Below are positions 26,251 to 35,352 of a stretch of DNA of 64,000 bases, piece by piece; the first letter of the stretch is position 1, and each line of letters opens with the position of its first letter. The translations under genes and the position numbers were made by a program. The stretch is taken from positions 62,001-126,000 of the forward strand of contig NZ_PXZO01000003.1 in NCBI RefSeq assembly GCF_003013475.1, in the 5' to 3' direction. Origin of the DNA: Brevibacillus porteri. GTDB lineage: Bacteria > Bacillota > Bacilli > Brevibacillales > Brevibacillaceae. A model generated the notes under the pieces. The model was not told the origin of the DNA. It made no database searches and saw nothing but the letters and a program-made list of their open reading frames with translations.

Positions 26251-27528
26251 ATGTTTGTCGATCAGGTAAAAGTATATGTAAAAGGCGGGGACGGTGGTAA
26301 CGGAGCCGTCTCCTTTCGCCGGGAGAAATACGTACCGCTGGGTGGTCCAGCGGGTGGAGATGGCGGTCAAGGTGGAGATGTCGTGTTTGTCGTGGACGAA
26401 GGTCTGCGTACACTGGTAGATTTCCGCTATCAACGACATTTCAAAGCACCTCGCGGAGAGCATGGCCGCAACAAATCTCAGCACGGAGCAGGCGCGGAAG
26501 ATATGGTCGTGCGCGTGCCACCGGGAACAACTGTCATTGATGATGATACTAAAGAAGTGATTGTCGATCTCGTGGAGCAGGGTCAGCGTGCTGTGATCGC
26601 AAAAGGCGGACGTGGTGGACGAGGTAATATTCGTTTTGCCAACTCTTCGAATCCAGCCCCACACATCTCGGAGAACGGAGAACCAGGTCAAGAGCGTTAC
26701 ATTGTCATGGAGCTCAAGCTGATTGCAGATGTGGGCTTGGTTGGCTATCCGAGTGTAGGAAAATCCACCTTGCTGTCTAGTGTAACAGCGGCGAAGCCAA
26801 AAATTGCAGCGTACCACTTTACGACGCTGACACCGAATCTGGGTGTTGTGGACTTGGGCGAGCAGAGCTTCGTAATGGCTGACTTGCCAGGATTGATTGA
26901 AGGCGCGCATGAAGGTGTGGGTCTTGGTCACCAATTCCTGCGTCACGTAGAGCGTACGCGCTTGATCGTTCATGTGATTGACATGGCAGCGGTAGATGGA
27001 CGCGATCCATACGAGGATTATTTGCAGATCAACCGAGAGCTGACTATGTATAACCTGAAGCTCGAAGATCGTCCGCAAATTGTAGTCGCGAACAAAATGG
27101 AACTGCCAGAAGCAGAGGAAAACCTGCGTATTTTCAAGGAAAAGGTTCCAGATGTGAAGGTGTACGAGATCTCTGCTGCAACCCGTCAAGGCGTACAAGA
27201 ATTGATGTATGCGATCGGGGATGCCTTGGCGACGATTCCGGACAAGCCTGCTGTCGAGGAAGTTGCAGAAGTGGAAGAGCGCGTGGTGTTCCGAGCAGAA
27301 AAAGAACCAGAGGAATTCGAGATTACGCGTGATAACGAAGTATTTGTTGTCAGCGGTGAAAAGATCGAGAAGCTCGTACGCATGACCAATCTGACCAGCT
27401 ATGATGCAGCCCAGCGTTTTGCAAGACAAATGCGCTTTATGGGGGTAGATGATGCTCTGCGCAAGCTGGGAGCAAAAGACGGGGATACCGTTCGGATCGG
27501 CAAATTAGAGTTTGACTTTGTGGAGTGA
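26251..27528 (+). CDS. obg: GTPase ObgE/CgtA
   Basis: A 425-residue P-loop GTPase bound to the 50S subunit. The Gly-rich Obg domain (residues 1-158, [17 protein letters not shown]) is followed by the G domain ([11 protein letters not shown] near 163, [20 protein letters not shown]) and a C-terminal OCT domain ([16 protein letters not shown]). It acts in ribosome assembly, stress and sporulation and binds ppGpp. AGAGGTG precedes ATG 26251, 13 bp after spo0B. Confidence 0.97.
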   Translation: MFVDQVKVYVKGGDGGNGAVSFRREKYVPLGGPAGGDGGQGGDVVFVVDEGLRTLVDFRYQRHFKAPRGEHGRNKSQHGAGAEDMVVRVPPGTTVIDDDTKEVIVDLVEQGQRAVIAKGGRGGRGNIRFANSSNPAPHISENGEPGQERYIVMELKLIADVGLVGYPSVGKSTLLSSVTAAKPKIAAYHFTTLTPNLGVVDLGEQSFVMADLPGLIEGAHEGVGLGHQFLRHVERTRLIVHVIDMAAVDGRDPYEDYLQINRELTMYNLKLEDRPQIVVANKMELPEAEENLRIFKEKVPDVKVYEISAATRQGVQELMYAIGDALATIPDKPAVEEVAEVEERVVFRAEKEPEEFEITRDNEVFVVSGEKIEKLVRMTNLTSYDAAQRFARQMRFMGVDDALRKLGAKDGDTVRIGKLEFDFVE

Positions 27529-27536
27529 CAAAAACC

Positions 27537-28202
27537 ATGATTGATGTCCCATCACTGAACCCATTTTTGGGGGATAAACGACTCCAACGCGGTGCGATGC
27601 TACCGCTAATCATCTCCAAGCAGGTGAAGACACCTGTCCAAGTTATGGTTGAACATGCAAAGGGCAGTTATCTCGTAGTTTCCTACGAGATGAAGCCTGA
27701 AACGAAAGCAGAGCTTCTCGGATCAACTGTACGCATTCGTTGGGAAACGGATGCGGCAGTGAATACCATTGATTTGGAAGTAGTTTCAGAGCAAACGCTT
27801 TGGCCGATCAAGCTTTTAGGGATGATTCCGATTAGTATAGGGGTAGAAATTACACAAAAGCGCAAGCAGGATCCCATCTCACCAGATCTCGGTATTTCTG
27901 TCCCTTACAAGGTGATGGGAGCTAGACCGATCGAAGAAAAAGGCGAGGCAGTGTTGCTGAAATTTTCTCCTACGCGTCTTGTTTTGGGAACGGACGGTTA
28001 TGTGTCGAAGGGCGATTTTCTCCACTTGTCTTTCAAGATACCGAAGCAAGCGCAGGAGATCGTCATGATGGCGAAAATCGTGGAAAAAACGTTCCAAGAC
28101 AAACAATCGATCATTGAATTAATCTTTACGGATATCAATGAAAAGCACCATGAACTCATCAAAGATTACTATAAAAAGCTCTCAACTACCGCTTCTTCCT
28201 AA
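27537..28202 (+). CDS. PilZ-like domain protein
   Basis: A 221-residue soluble protein. The N-terminal half resembles a YcgR-N flagellar-brake fold (LIISKQVKTPVQVMVEH...YLVVSYEM). The C-terminal half resembles a PilZ barrel (VLLKFSPTRLVLGTDGYVSKGDFLHLSF...VMMAKIVEK). The usual c-di-GMP binding motifs (RxxxR, D/NxSxxG) are not visible, so nucleotide binding is doubtful. ATG 27537 is preceded by GGAG at a long spacing; GTG 27525 overlaps the obg stop. The assignment is tentative. Confidence 0.6.
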   Translation: MIDVPSLNPFLGDKRLQRGAMLPLIISKQVKTPVQVMVEHAKGSYLVVSYEMKPETKAELLGSTVRIRWETDAAVNTIDLEVVSEQTLWPIKLLGMIPISIGVEITQKRKQDPISPDLGISVPYKVMGARPIEEKGEAVLLKFSPTRLVLGTDGYVSKGDFLHLSFKIPKQAQEIVMMAKIVEKTFQDKQSIIELIFTDINEKHHELIKDYYKKLSTTASS

Positions 28203-28217
28203 GGAAGCGGTTTTTTT
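28188..28217 (+). terminator. Intrinsic terminator overlapping the PilZ-like gene stop
   Basis: Stem ACCGCTTC / GAAGCGGT followed by seven T. The stem includes the stop codon region. Confidence 0.9.
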
Positions 28218-28320
28218 CCTTTGATGTTCCTGTGAAGAAGGTATATAGTAGAGTACATAGAGTTCTACATCGAGCCTGTTCACTTCATGATTTGTTGTGT
28301 ACGCTTTCCTGAATAAATAC

Positions 28321-28338
28321 TTGTGAAATCATTCACTT
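28321..28338. promoter_or_regulatory. Rex-type operator 1
   Basis: TTGTGAAATCATTCACTT matches the Rex consensus TTGTGAA-N4-TTCACAA at 12 of 14 fixed positions. Rex senses the NADH/NAD ratio. It lies 155 bp before the DUF1641-ndh pair. Confidence 0.7.
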
Positions 28339-28369
28339 TTTATTATTCGAATCCGTTTTCTGCTTAACT

Positions 28370-28387
28370 TTGTGAAAAATGTTACAA
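28370..28387. promoter_or_regulatory. Rex-type operator 2
   Basis: TTGTGAAAAATGTTACAA matches the Rex consensus at 12 of 14 fixed positions. It is centred 49 bp downstream of operator 1. Two Rex sites are also known before B. subtilis yjlC-ndh. Confidence 0.62.
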
Positions 28388-28492
28388 GCATTTTTTTACC
28401 GGATTTTCAGGGAGAATAGCGGCCGTTACTCGTATGAACAGGCATCGAGAATAAAAGGCCTCTATTCCAAAGCAAAGGAGGACGTTTTTTTT

Positions 28493-28948
28493 ATGTCTCA
28501 AACAACTACGCAACAAGCTCAAGCTGCTGCTGAAGTAGCAAGCACTGCAACTCTGGCACCAGCGCAGCAACAAGATGTACTCGATCAGTTGATGAAACCA
28601 GAAATCCAAGAGTCACTTAACGTATTGGTGGCGAACCTGCCTAAATTGGCAGAACTGACAACTCTTTTGACCAAAACATATGATTTGGTACAAACAGTAG
28701 CAAATGATCATGTGTTGATCGACGACATCAAAGGCGGAATGGAAGAGTTCGTAAAACCGATCTCTGATAAAGCGAAAGGTATTGCGCAAGCAGCCATTGA
28801 AGCCAATGACCGTGTTCATGTTGAAGAGTCTACTATCGGTTTGTTCGGTATTCTCAAAATGCTCAAGGATCCGCAAGTACAAAAAACTTTGCGTTTCGCA
28901 CAAGCATTCCTGGAAGTATCAGCAGAACGTCAACAACAAAAACGCTAG
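28493..28948 (+). CDS. yjlC: DUF1641 protein, YjlC-like
   Basis: A 151-residue, helix-rich soluble protein with an Ala/Gln/Thr-rich N-terminus and the DUF1641 region (LNVLVANLPKLAELTTLLTKTYDLVQ ... VKPISDKA ... TIGLFGILKMLKDPQVQKTLRFA). AAAGGAGG stands 10 nt before ATG 28493. It is followed 43 bp later by a type II NADH dehydrogenase, the same pair as B. subtilis yjlC-ndh. Its molecular role is unknown; a link to the NADH dehydrogenase is inferred from the pairing. Confidence 0.85.
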   Translation: MSQTTTQQAQAAAEVASTATLAPAQQQDVLDQLMKPEIQESLNVLVANLPKLAELTTLLTKTYDLVQTVANDHVLIDDIKGGMEEFVKPISDKAKGIAQAAIEANDRVHVEESTIGLFGILKMLKDPQVQKTLRFAQAFLEVSAERQQQKR

Positions 28949-28991
28949 TATTTTTTATTATGGAATGTAAGACAAGGACGGAGGATTGGGC

Positions 28992-30170
28992 ATGGCGAAG
29001 CATATTCTGATTCTAGGCGGCGGTTATGGCGGTTTGCTCAGCGCATTGACTGCACGTAAATACATGACGGCTGAAGAAGCGTCGATCACGGTGGTAAACC
29101 GTTTTCCTACTCACCAAATCATTACGGAACTGCACCGCTTGGCAGTAGGAAACCTGTCTGAACAAAACGTGGCGCTCCCTCTGGAAAGATTGCTGCGTGG
29201 CAAAGAGATTAACCTCGTAGTAGACACGGTAGAAAATATTGGTCTCGACTCCCAACGCGTTACACTGGGGAGCGGCGATTCCATCAAATACGATGCTTTG
29301 GTGATTGCGCTGGGTAGTGAAACCGCATTCTTCGGAATCCCAGGTCTGCAAGAGTACAGCTTTACACTGAAGTCCGTAGAAGAAGCAAATCGTCTGCGAG
29401 CACACCTCGAAGAGCGCGTGATTGAATACAAGACGAGCAAAAATAAAGCAGATGCTACCTTCGTTGTAGGTGGTGGCGGTCTGACCGGTATCGAGCTGGT
29501 TGGGGAATTCGCTGATATGTTGCCAAATCTGTGCCACAAACACGGCGTAGACTTTGCAGACGTATCCATCTACTGCGTAGAAGCAGGTCCATCCATTTTG
29601 GCTGGTTTTGCTCCTGACCTGGTTGAACGTGCGAAAACGAGTTTGGAAAAACGCGGTGTTCAGTTCCTGACAGGCGTACCTGTAACGGAAATGAAAGAAA
29701 CCACAGTTTGTCTGAAAGATGGCGGTACCATTGAAACCAAAACAATGGTATGGACAGGTGGCGTACAAGGAAATCGTGTAGTGGCTGAGTGCGGCGTGGA
29801 AGTAAACCGCGGACGTGCAACTGTTACAGAATTCCTGCAATCCACTTCTCACCCTGATGTATTCCTTGCGGGTGACAGTGCGGTCGTCATGGGGCCAGAA
29901 GGTCGTCCATTCCCTCCGACTGCGCAACTGGCATGGCAAATGGGCGAAGTAGTAGGTCACAATCTCTTCGCACACTTCAACGGCACCAAAATGGATACCT
30001 TCAAACCGGTATTCTCCGGTACATTGGGTAGCCTGGGCCGTAAAGACGCGATCGGAACAATCGGTGCAAGCCAACTGAAGCTGAAAGGTCTGCCTGCAAC
30101 CTTGATGAAAGAAGCGAGTAACGTTCGCTACTTGACTCATATCAACGGTCTGTCCTCTTTAGCATACTAA
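28992..30170 (+). CDS. ndh: Type II NADH dehydrogenase
   Basis: A 392-residue single-subunit flavoprotein that oxidises NADH and reduces menaquinone without pumping protons. Its FAD Rossmann motif is ILGGGYGGLLSA (residues 6-17), its NADH-binding motif is VVGGGGLTGIELVGEF, and a FLAGDSAVV block with PPTAQLAWQMG follows. The C-terminal membrane-binding helices are short and amphipathic. GGAGG precedes ATG 28992. Rex-like operators upstream suggest induction when NADH rises. Confidence 0.94.
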   Translation: MAKHILILGGGYGGLLSALTARKYMTAEEASITVVNRFPTHQIITELHRLAVGNLSEQNVALPLERLLRGKEINLVVDTVENIGLDSQRVTLGSGDSIKYDALVIALGSETAFFGIPGLQEYSFTLKSVEEANRLRAHLEERVIEYKTSKNKADATFVVGGGGLTGIELVGEFADMLPNLCHKHGVDFADVSIYCVEAGPSILAGFAPDLVERAKTSLEKRGVQFLTGVPVTEMKETTVCLKDGGTIETKTMVWTGGVQGNRVVAECGVEVNRGRATVTEFLQSTSHPDVFLAGDSAVVMGPEGRPFPPTAQLAWQMGEVVGHNLFAHFNGTKMDTFKPVFSGTLGSLGRKDAIGTIGASQLKLKGLPATLMKEASNVRYLTHINGLSSLAY

Positions 30171-30180
30171 TCGAATCAGG

Positions 30181-30213
30181 AAAACCCGGGATCATGGTAT
30201 CCCGGGTTTTTTG
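30181..30213. terminator. Bidirectional terminator between ndh and a small - strand gene
   Basis: A perfect stem AAAACCCGGGAT / ATCCCGGGTTTT with T-runs on both strands. Confidence 0.92.
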
Positions 30214-30220
30214 TGTTTGT

Positions 30221-30373
30221 TTATCCGTTTCCGCTTGGATCTTCAATCACGTTTGGGGATTGTGCCATCTTTTTGCCCCGCATGTCATTGCCAAACTGTT
30301 CGAGACTGCTTGGCTTACCAGCTGGGTGATTGTTACGGCGCTCCGATTTATCTGACTTTCCACGTCCGGCCAT
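30221..30373 (-). CDS. Small basic hypothetical protein, 50 residues
   Basis: ATG at 30373, stop TAA at 30221-30223 (reverse strand). The protein starts MAGRGKSDKSERRNNHPAG and is hydrophilic, rich in Gly, Asn, Ser and Lys, with no membrane segment. A very strong site (GGAGGAGGTG) stands 7-8 nt before the ATG, and a shared terminator follows. The composition is like small spore-core (SASP-type) proteins, but no family signature is clear. Confidence 0.65.
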   Translation of the reverse strand: MAGRGKSDKSERRNNHPAGKPSSLEQFGNDMRGKKMAQSPNVIEDPSGNG

Positions 30374-30484
30374 TTGTCTTTCACCTCCTCCATACGATAC
30401 GCATTATTGTGCGCGAAGAAGCTCCCCCTCATGTAATCAAAGTAAACTAAATGTGATCCGATGAAAAAAAGTGACGGATAAGGA

Positions 30485-30513
30485 TTGTCACATTCCATGC
30501 TTTCCGTTATAAT
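30485..30513 (+). promoter_or_regulatory. Promoter of the pheB-hom-thr-pheA unit
   Basis: TTGTCA (30485-30490), a 17-bp spacer and a perfect TATAAT (30508-30513). The start of transcription would be near 30520, directly at a 13-codon mini-ORF (30521-30562) that ends inside the pheB start codon. Confidence 0.75.
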
Positions 30514-30558
30514 GTCCTCTATGAAGAAACAACTGTTTTTCTCAGGAGGACACAACGC

Positions 30559-31002
30559 ATGAAAAAGGAAGAAAAATTCTACTTGATTCGATCTGACATC
30601 CTGCCGGAATCGATTGCCAAAACGATTGAAGCCAAGAAGATGCTGGAATCCGGCGAAGTGGATACTGTGAACGAAGCGGTTGAACGGGTGGGATTGAGCC
30701 GCAGTGCTTTTTATAAGTACAAAGATGGCATTTTTCCGTTCAATTCGATGATGAGCGAAAAAATTATGACGTTTACGTTCTCTTTGGATCACATGTCAGG
30801 TTACTTGTCCAAAGTGCTCACATATGTAGCAGATCAAGGTGGAAACGTATTGACCATCAATCAGACGATACCACTTCAAGGGATTGCTACTATATCCATG
30901 TCAGTCGATATGGCTAATCTTCGCGTATCTAGCACGGAGTTTTTGGATAGCTTGCAGCTGATCCCGGGCGTTCGCAAAGCGATGATCGTCGGTAGAGGCT
31001 AA
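30559..31002 (+). CDS. pheB: ACT-domain protein PheB (YszB)
   Basis: A 147-residue protein. It has an N-terminal helix-turn-helix-like part (VNEAVERVGLSRSAFYKYKDGIF, about 36-58) and a C-terminal ACT domain (MSGYLSKVLTYVADQGGNVLTI). ACT domains bind amino acids. The B. subtilis homologue lies between obg and pheA; here hom-thrC-thrB is placed between pheB and pheA. A regulatory role in aromatic or threonine synthesis is inferred. AGGAGG precedes ATG 30559. Confidence 0.9.
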   Translation: MKKEEKFYLIRSDILPESIAKTIEAKKMLESGEVDTVNEAVERVGLSRSAFYKYKDGIFPFNSMMSEKIMTFTFSLDHMSGYLSKVLTYVADQGGNVLTINQTIPLQGIATISMSVDMANLRVSSTEFLDSLQLIPGVRKAMIVGRG

Positions 31003-31040
31003 GCAAAAAAACAATCAAAGAAAAGGCAGGGGAGAGAGAC

Positions 31041-32342
31041 ATGGAGAAGCAGAGCATTAAATTGGGATTAATGGGTTTTGGAACAGTAGGGACTGGTGTA
31101 GTACGCATCATTCAAGCGCATCAGGAGGATTTGCAAAAGCAAACCGGCCTCAGTATTGAGGTTTCCCGTATTCTTGTTCAGGATGCGGAAAAATCTCGCA
31201 ATATTTCATCCATGGAGGGCGCGCTGACCACAGATCCTGCTAGTCTTTTGGATGATCCAGAAATTGAAGTCATCGTAGAAGTAATTGGTGGCATTCACCC
31301 TGCAAAAGAGTACATTTTGGGTGCACTCGAACGAGGCAAGCACGTAGTAACAGCCAACAAGGATCTGATGGCGTTGCACGGAGCCGAAATTTTAGAGAAG
31401 GCGCAAGAAAAGGGATGTGACGTTTTCTACGAGGCAAGCGTGGCTGGTGGAATACCAATTTTGCGTGCGCTAGTAGAGGGGTTTTCCTCAGACCGTATCG
31501 CGAAAATGATGGGGATTGTCAACGGGACGACCAATTACATCATGACCAAAATGAGTCAAGAGGGCGCAGAATATAGTGAGGTATTGAAAGAAGCGCAAGC
31601 ACTGGGCTACGCGGAGCAGGACCCAACCTCCGATGTGGAGGGCTTTGATGCAGCCCGCAAAATGGCGATTCTGGCAACGCTGGGCTTCCGTGTACCGATG
31701 AAGCTCGAAGATGTAGACGTAAAAGGGATCAGCTCCGTGAGCAAGGAAGATATCGCTTATGGCAAACAACTGGGCTACGAAATCAAGCTGCTCGGCCTGG
31801 CTCGTCGTGACGAAGAGGCGATTGAGGTAAGTGTGCAGCCGACTCTGGTTCCAAAATCCCATCCACTCGCTTCCGTAAATGGTGTCTTTAATGCCGTGTA
31901 CGTACATGGGGAAGCGGTAGGAGAAACCATGTTTTACGGGCCGGGCGCAGGTGAATTGCCGACTGCTACCGCCGTTGTGTCTGACCTGGTCACTGTCGTC
32001 AAAAACAGAAAGCTAGGAGTGAATGGACGCGGAATGGTTGCTCCCTACAAAGAAAAAGTATTGAAAGAAGACAGCGAAAAATTCTCTAAATACTTCCTGC
32101 GCATCGTAGTTGCAGATAAACGCGGTGTTCTTGCTCAAATTACGCAGCTATTGGCAGACAAAAATATTTCCCTTGAGCAGGTCATCCAGCAACCGTTCAA
32201 CAACGGACGTGAAGCGGAGATTATCATGATTACACACCTGTCCTCAAAAAGTGACATGGATGCGGTACTGGCTTACATGGAGCAGATGGATATCGTATCA
32301 ACTGTGCAGAGCTGCTACCGTGTAGAAGGGGGAGACAAATAA
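31041..32342 (+). CDS. hom: Homoserine dehydrogenase
   Basis: A 433-residue cytosolic enzyme that reduces aspartate semialdehyde to homoserine. It has the NAD(P) motif [10 protein letters not shown] (residues 11-20), the catalytic block [11 protein letters not shown]...[18 protein letters not shown], and a C-terminal ACT domain ([19 protein letters not shown]) that would mediate feedback by threonine. It is 38 bp after pheB and overlaps thrC at its stop, as in B. subtilis hom-thrC-thrB. Confidence 0.96.
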   Translation: MEKQSIKLGLMGFGTVGTGVVRIIQAHQEDLQKQTGLSIEVSRILVQDAEKSRNISSMEGALTTDPASLLDDPEIEVIVEVIGGIHPAKEYILGALERGKHVVTANKDLMALHGAEILEKAQEKGCDVFYEASVAGGIPILRALVEGFSSDRIAKMMGIVNGTTNYIMTKMSQEGAEYSEVLKEAQALGYAEQDPTSDVEGFDAARKMAILATLGFRVPMKLEDVDVKGISSVSKEDIAYGKQLGYEIKLLGLARRDEEAIEVSVQPTLVPKSHPLASVNGVFNAVYVHGEAVGETMFYGPGAGELPTATAVVSDLVTVVKNRKLGVNGRGMVAPYKEKVLKEDSEKFSKYFLRIVVADKRGVLAQITQLLADKNISLEQVIQQPFNNGREAEIIMITHLSSKSDMDAVLAYMEQMDIVSTVQSCYRVEGGDK

Positions 32343-33424
32343 TGGCTTTTGATCGACAGTCTGGCATCTTGGCACGTTACCGGGAATTTCTCCCGATCAC
32401 AGAAAAAACTCCGCTGGTCAGCTTGCATGAAGGAAACACACCCCTAATCCATGCTCCGAATCTTTCCAAACAATTGGGGGTGGAGCTGTACGTCAAGTAC
32501 GAGGGGCTCAATCCGACTGGCTCTTTCAAAGATAGAGGCATGGTCATGGCTGTAGCCAAAGCGGTAGAAGAGGGAAGCAACACAATCATGTGCGCTTCGA
32601 CGGGAAATACATCAGCAGCAGCTGCGGCGTATGCGGCACGGTCAGGATTGCGTTGCATCGTTCTGATCCCGAACGGCAATATCGCGTTAGGCAAGTTGGC
32701 TCAGGCTATCGCCTATGGTGCAGAAGTCATCGCGATTGACGGTAATTTTGATGAAGCGCTGGATATCGTTCGCGAAATCACAGCGAAAGAGCCGATTACA
32801 CTGGTGAATTCCGTGAACCCTTACCGGATCGAGGGACAAAAGACCGCGGCGTTTGAAGTGTGCGATGCGCTGACGGACGCACCTGACATTTTGGCCATCC
32901 CAGTTGGCAACGCAGGAAACATTACAGCATATTGGAAAGGCTTCGAGGAATATTTCGCAGCCAAAAAATCGAGCCGCTTGCCTAAGATGTACGGATTTCA
33001 GGCAGCGGGAGCAGCGCCGTTGGTTCATGGCAAACCAGTAGCCAACCCTGAAACGATTGCGACAGCCATTCGCATTGGTAACCCGGCGAGCAAGGATGGC
33101 GCTTTGAATGCCATTTCGAAATCAAGCGGTCTTATCGATAGTGTAACGGACGAAGAAATTTTGCATGCCTATCATTTGCTGGCGAAGAGTGAAGGTGTGT
33201 TTTGTGAGCCTGCCTCGGCAGCATCGCTGGCTGGCATTATCAAGCTGCATGAGGCGGGAAGGCTTCAACCCGGCAGCCAGATCGTGTGTGTACTGACTGG
33301 AAACGGACTAAAAGATCCAAATATCGCTTTGAAGCTGGTAGGTGAAGAGCCGCGTTCTGTTCCGGCGACACATGAAGCTGTGATGGAGCTGGTTCGTCAA
33401 AGTGGGAGAGAATTTGTATCATGA
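32342..33424 (+). CDS. thrC: Threonine synthase
   Basis: A 360-residue PLP enzyme that turns phosphohomoserine into threonine. The PLP lysine lies in [10 protein letters not shown] (about residues 58-67). The phosphate-binding loop of the cofactor is [14 protein letters not shown] 32342 overlaps the hom stop codon, and the gene end overlaps thrB by 4 bp, so the three genes are translationally coupled. Confidence 0.96.
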   Translation: MAFDRQSGILARYREFLPITEKTPLVSLHEGNTPLIHAPNLSKQLGVELYVKYEGLNPTGSFKDRGMVMAVAKAVEEGSNTIMCASTGNTSAAAAAYAARSGLRCIVLIPNGNIALGKLAQAIAYGAEVIAIDGNFDEALDIVREITAKEPITLVNSVNPYRIEGQKTAAFEVCDALTDAPDILAIPVGNAGNITAYWKGFEEYFAAKKSSRLPKMYGFQAAGAAPLVHGKPVANPETIATAIRIGNPASKDGALNAISKSSGLIDSVTDEEILHAYHLLAKSEGVFCEPASAASLAGIIKLHEAGRLQPGSQIVCVLTGNGLKDPNIALKLVGEEPRSVPATHEAVMELVRQSGREFVS

Positions 33425-34350
33425 ATGGACAACGTGTAAAAGTAACCATACCAGCAACAACAGCGAATCTGGGACCGGGATTCGATGCGCTGGGAATGGC
33501 TTTCCAGTTGTATTCTTTCGTAGAAATGGAAATCAGTGATCATACGACAGTAGAGATGATGGGCAAGGAGCTGCAAGGAACACCGACGGACAAAAACAAT
33601 CTCCTGTACAAGGTTGCGGCAGGATTGTTTCAAGAAGCAGGTCTCGCCATTCCTGAGCTGGCGATTCGTGCTTCCAGTGATGCTCCCCTGACGAGGGGAT
33701 TGGGGAGTAGTGCAGCTGCGATTGTAGGTGCACTTGTAGCGGCCAACCATCTCGCTGGCGAACCATTTACTCGTGAGCAATTGTTTGAAAAGGCAACACG
33801 CCTAGAAGGGCATCCGGATAATGCGGGAGCTTCGATGTTTGGCGGTATCATTGTTGCGACGATGCCTGAAGTACCAGGAGACCCCATTCCATATGTGCGG
33901 TTTTCTGCTCCGGCGGGATTGCAAACACTCGTCGTGATCCCAGACTTCATGCTCTCGACAGAAAAAGCGCGGAACGTCTTGCCACAGGTGTACAGCAAAG
34001 AGGATGTTGTATATAATGTGGGTCATAGTAGTTTGCTAGTTGCTGCACTGGCACAAGGCAGACTCGACCTGATGGGACGGGCAATGTCGGATCGGTTGCA
34101 TCAGCCGTATCGAGCAAAGCTTGTACCTGGCTTGAACGAAATCCTGGACAAAGCGACTGAACACGGGGCACTGGGGGCTGCTTTAAGCGGCGCGGGACCG
34201 ACGATCCTCTGTTTTTTCTCTTCGGATGAAGAATTAGAGAAGCTGCGTGCATTTGTGGACAGAGTGATGAAAGGGCACGACATCTCGTACCGCGTGATGA
34301 TCTTGCAACCGGACGAAAATGGCGTACAGGTAGAAATCCATCAGAGATAG
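33421..34350 (+). CDS. thrB: Homoserine kinase
   Basis: A 309-residue GHMP-family kinase that phosphorylates homoserine. The ATP loop is [17 protein letters not shown] (about 89-105). It also has an N-terminal [15 protein letters not shown] motif and a C-terminal [18 protein letters not shown] overlap with thrC. Confidence 0.96.
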   Translation: MNGQRVKVTIPATTANLGPGFDALGMAFQLYSFVEMEISDHTTVEMMGKELQGTPTDKNNLLYKVAAGLFQEAGLAIPELAIRASSDAPLTRGLGSSAAAIVGALVAANHLAGEPFTREQLFEKATRLEGHPDNAGASMFGGIIVATMPEVPGDPIPYVRFSAPAGLQTLVVIPDFMLSTEKARNVLPQVYSKEDVVYNVGHSSLLVAALAQGRLDLMGRAMSDRLHQPYRAKLVPGLNEILDKATEHGALGAALSGAGPTILCFFSSDEELEKLRAFVDRVMKGHDISYRVMILQPDENGVQVEIHQR

Positions 34351-34372
34351 ACCATAGTGGATAGGAGTAGCC

Positions 34373-35236
34373 ATGGAGAAGAAACTTGCTTTTCTAGGAC
34401 CGCGTGGAACGTTTACCGAAGAAGCAGCGAGGATATTGTCGCTCGGACAAAAGTTATCTTTCGTTCCGTACCCAAGTATTATTGAAGTACTAGACGCTGT
34501 TTCCAAAAAGGAAGTGGCATATGGTGTCGTACCGATGGAAAACTCCATTGAAGGAACAGTCAATTCTACACTGGATTGGCTCATTCACGAAGTAGATTTG
34601 CCCATTCTGGCGGAGCTCGCACTACCGATTACGCAAAACTTGCTGGTGGCAAAAAGAGAGCACCCATTGCCTTTGTCAGCGATTACGAGAGTGTTGTCAC
34701 ATCCTCAAGCGATTGCACAAAGCCACAACTTTTTGCGTGAGAATTTGCCGGAAGCAGCGATCGAAACGGTAAACAGTACGGCATTGGCAGCCAAAATGGT
34801 GAGTGAGCATCCAGAAGAGCCGTGGGCTGCTGTTGGTACTCGATTGAATGTAGAGATTTATCCATTGGAGTTTGCGCGTGAACAAATTCAAGATTATTCG
34901 AATAACTACACGCGTTTTGTTCTCGTTGGTCTGGAAAGTCTTGATCTGCCGGTTTCCCGCAAGGAAAAGACGACGATTCTGGTCACCCTGCCGGAAGATT
35001 TCCCAGGAGCATTGTATCAAGTGCTGGCTGCTTTTGCTTGGAGAAAGGTCAACTTGTCTCGCATCGAATCACGTCCGACGAAGAGGGCACTCGGAAGCTA
35101 TTATTTTGTCATCGACATTGAGCAGAAGATGGACGACGTCTTGTTGCCAGGAGCGTTTGCGGAGATTGAAGCCATTGGTTGTCAAGTTCGTCAGCTCGGG
35201 ACGTATCCATTTTATATGCATCAGACCAATTCCTAG
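34373..35236 (+). CDS. pheA: Prephenate dehydratase
   Basis: A 287-residue monofunctional enzyme of phenylalanine synthesis. The catalytic PDT domain (residues 1-180) shows GPRGTFTEEAA, the VPMENSIEGTVNSTLDWL block and NYTRFVLVG. The C-terminal ACT domain (ILVTLPEDFPGALYQVLAAF ... LSRIESRPTK) binds Phe for feedback. It lacks a chorismate mutase domain, as in other Bacillota. It lies 22 bp after thrB in the same unit and ends in a terminator. Confidence 0.95.
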   Translation: MEKKLAFLGPRGTFTEEAARILSLGQKLSFVPYPSIIEVLDAVSKKEVAYGVVPMENSIEGTVNSTLDWLIHEVDLPILAELALPITQNLLVAKREHPLPLSAITRVLSHPQAIAQSHNFLRENLPEAAIETVNSTALAAKMVSEHPEEPWAAVGTRLNVEIYPLEFAREQIQDYSNNYTRFVLVGLESLDLPVSRKEKTTILVTLPEDFPGALYQVLAAFAWRKVNLSRIESRPTKRALGSYYFVIDIEQKMDDVLLPGAFAEIEAIGCQVRQLGTYPFYMHQTNS

Positions 35237-35257
35237 AGGGATTGGTTTTTTCTTTTT
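35225..35257 (+). terminator. Intrinsic terminator overlapping the pheA stop
   Basis: Stem ACCAATTCC / GGGATTGGT around the TAG stop, followed by TTTTTCTTTTT. Confidence 0.75.
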
Positions 35258-35352
35258 CTGGCTCCCTCCCAACAAAGGAGTGGCGTCAAGGAGCAAAACG
35301 CCCATGGCTGCATACGATGTTAGGGAGTTTGGTGCAAGGGAGGAGAAAAACA

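Noticed and set aside
29013-30140. 375-codon reverse-strand frame opposite ndh
   Set aside because: Antisense shadow of a well-supported flavoprotein gene; translation has no domain.
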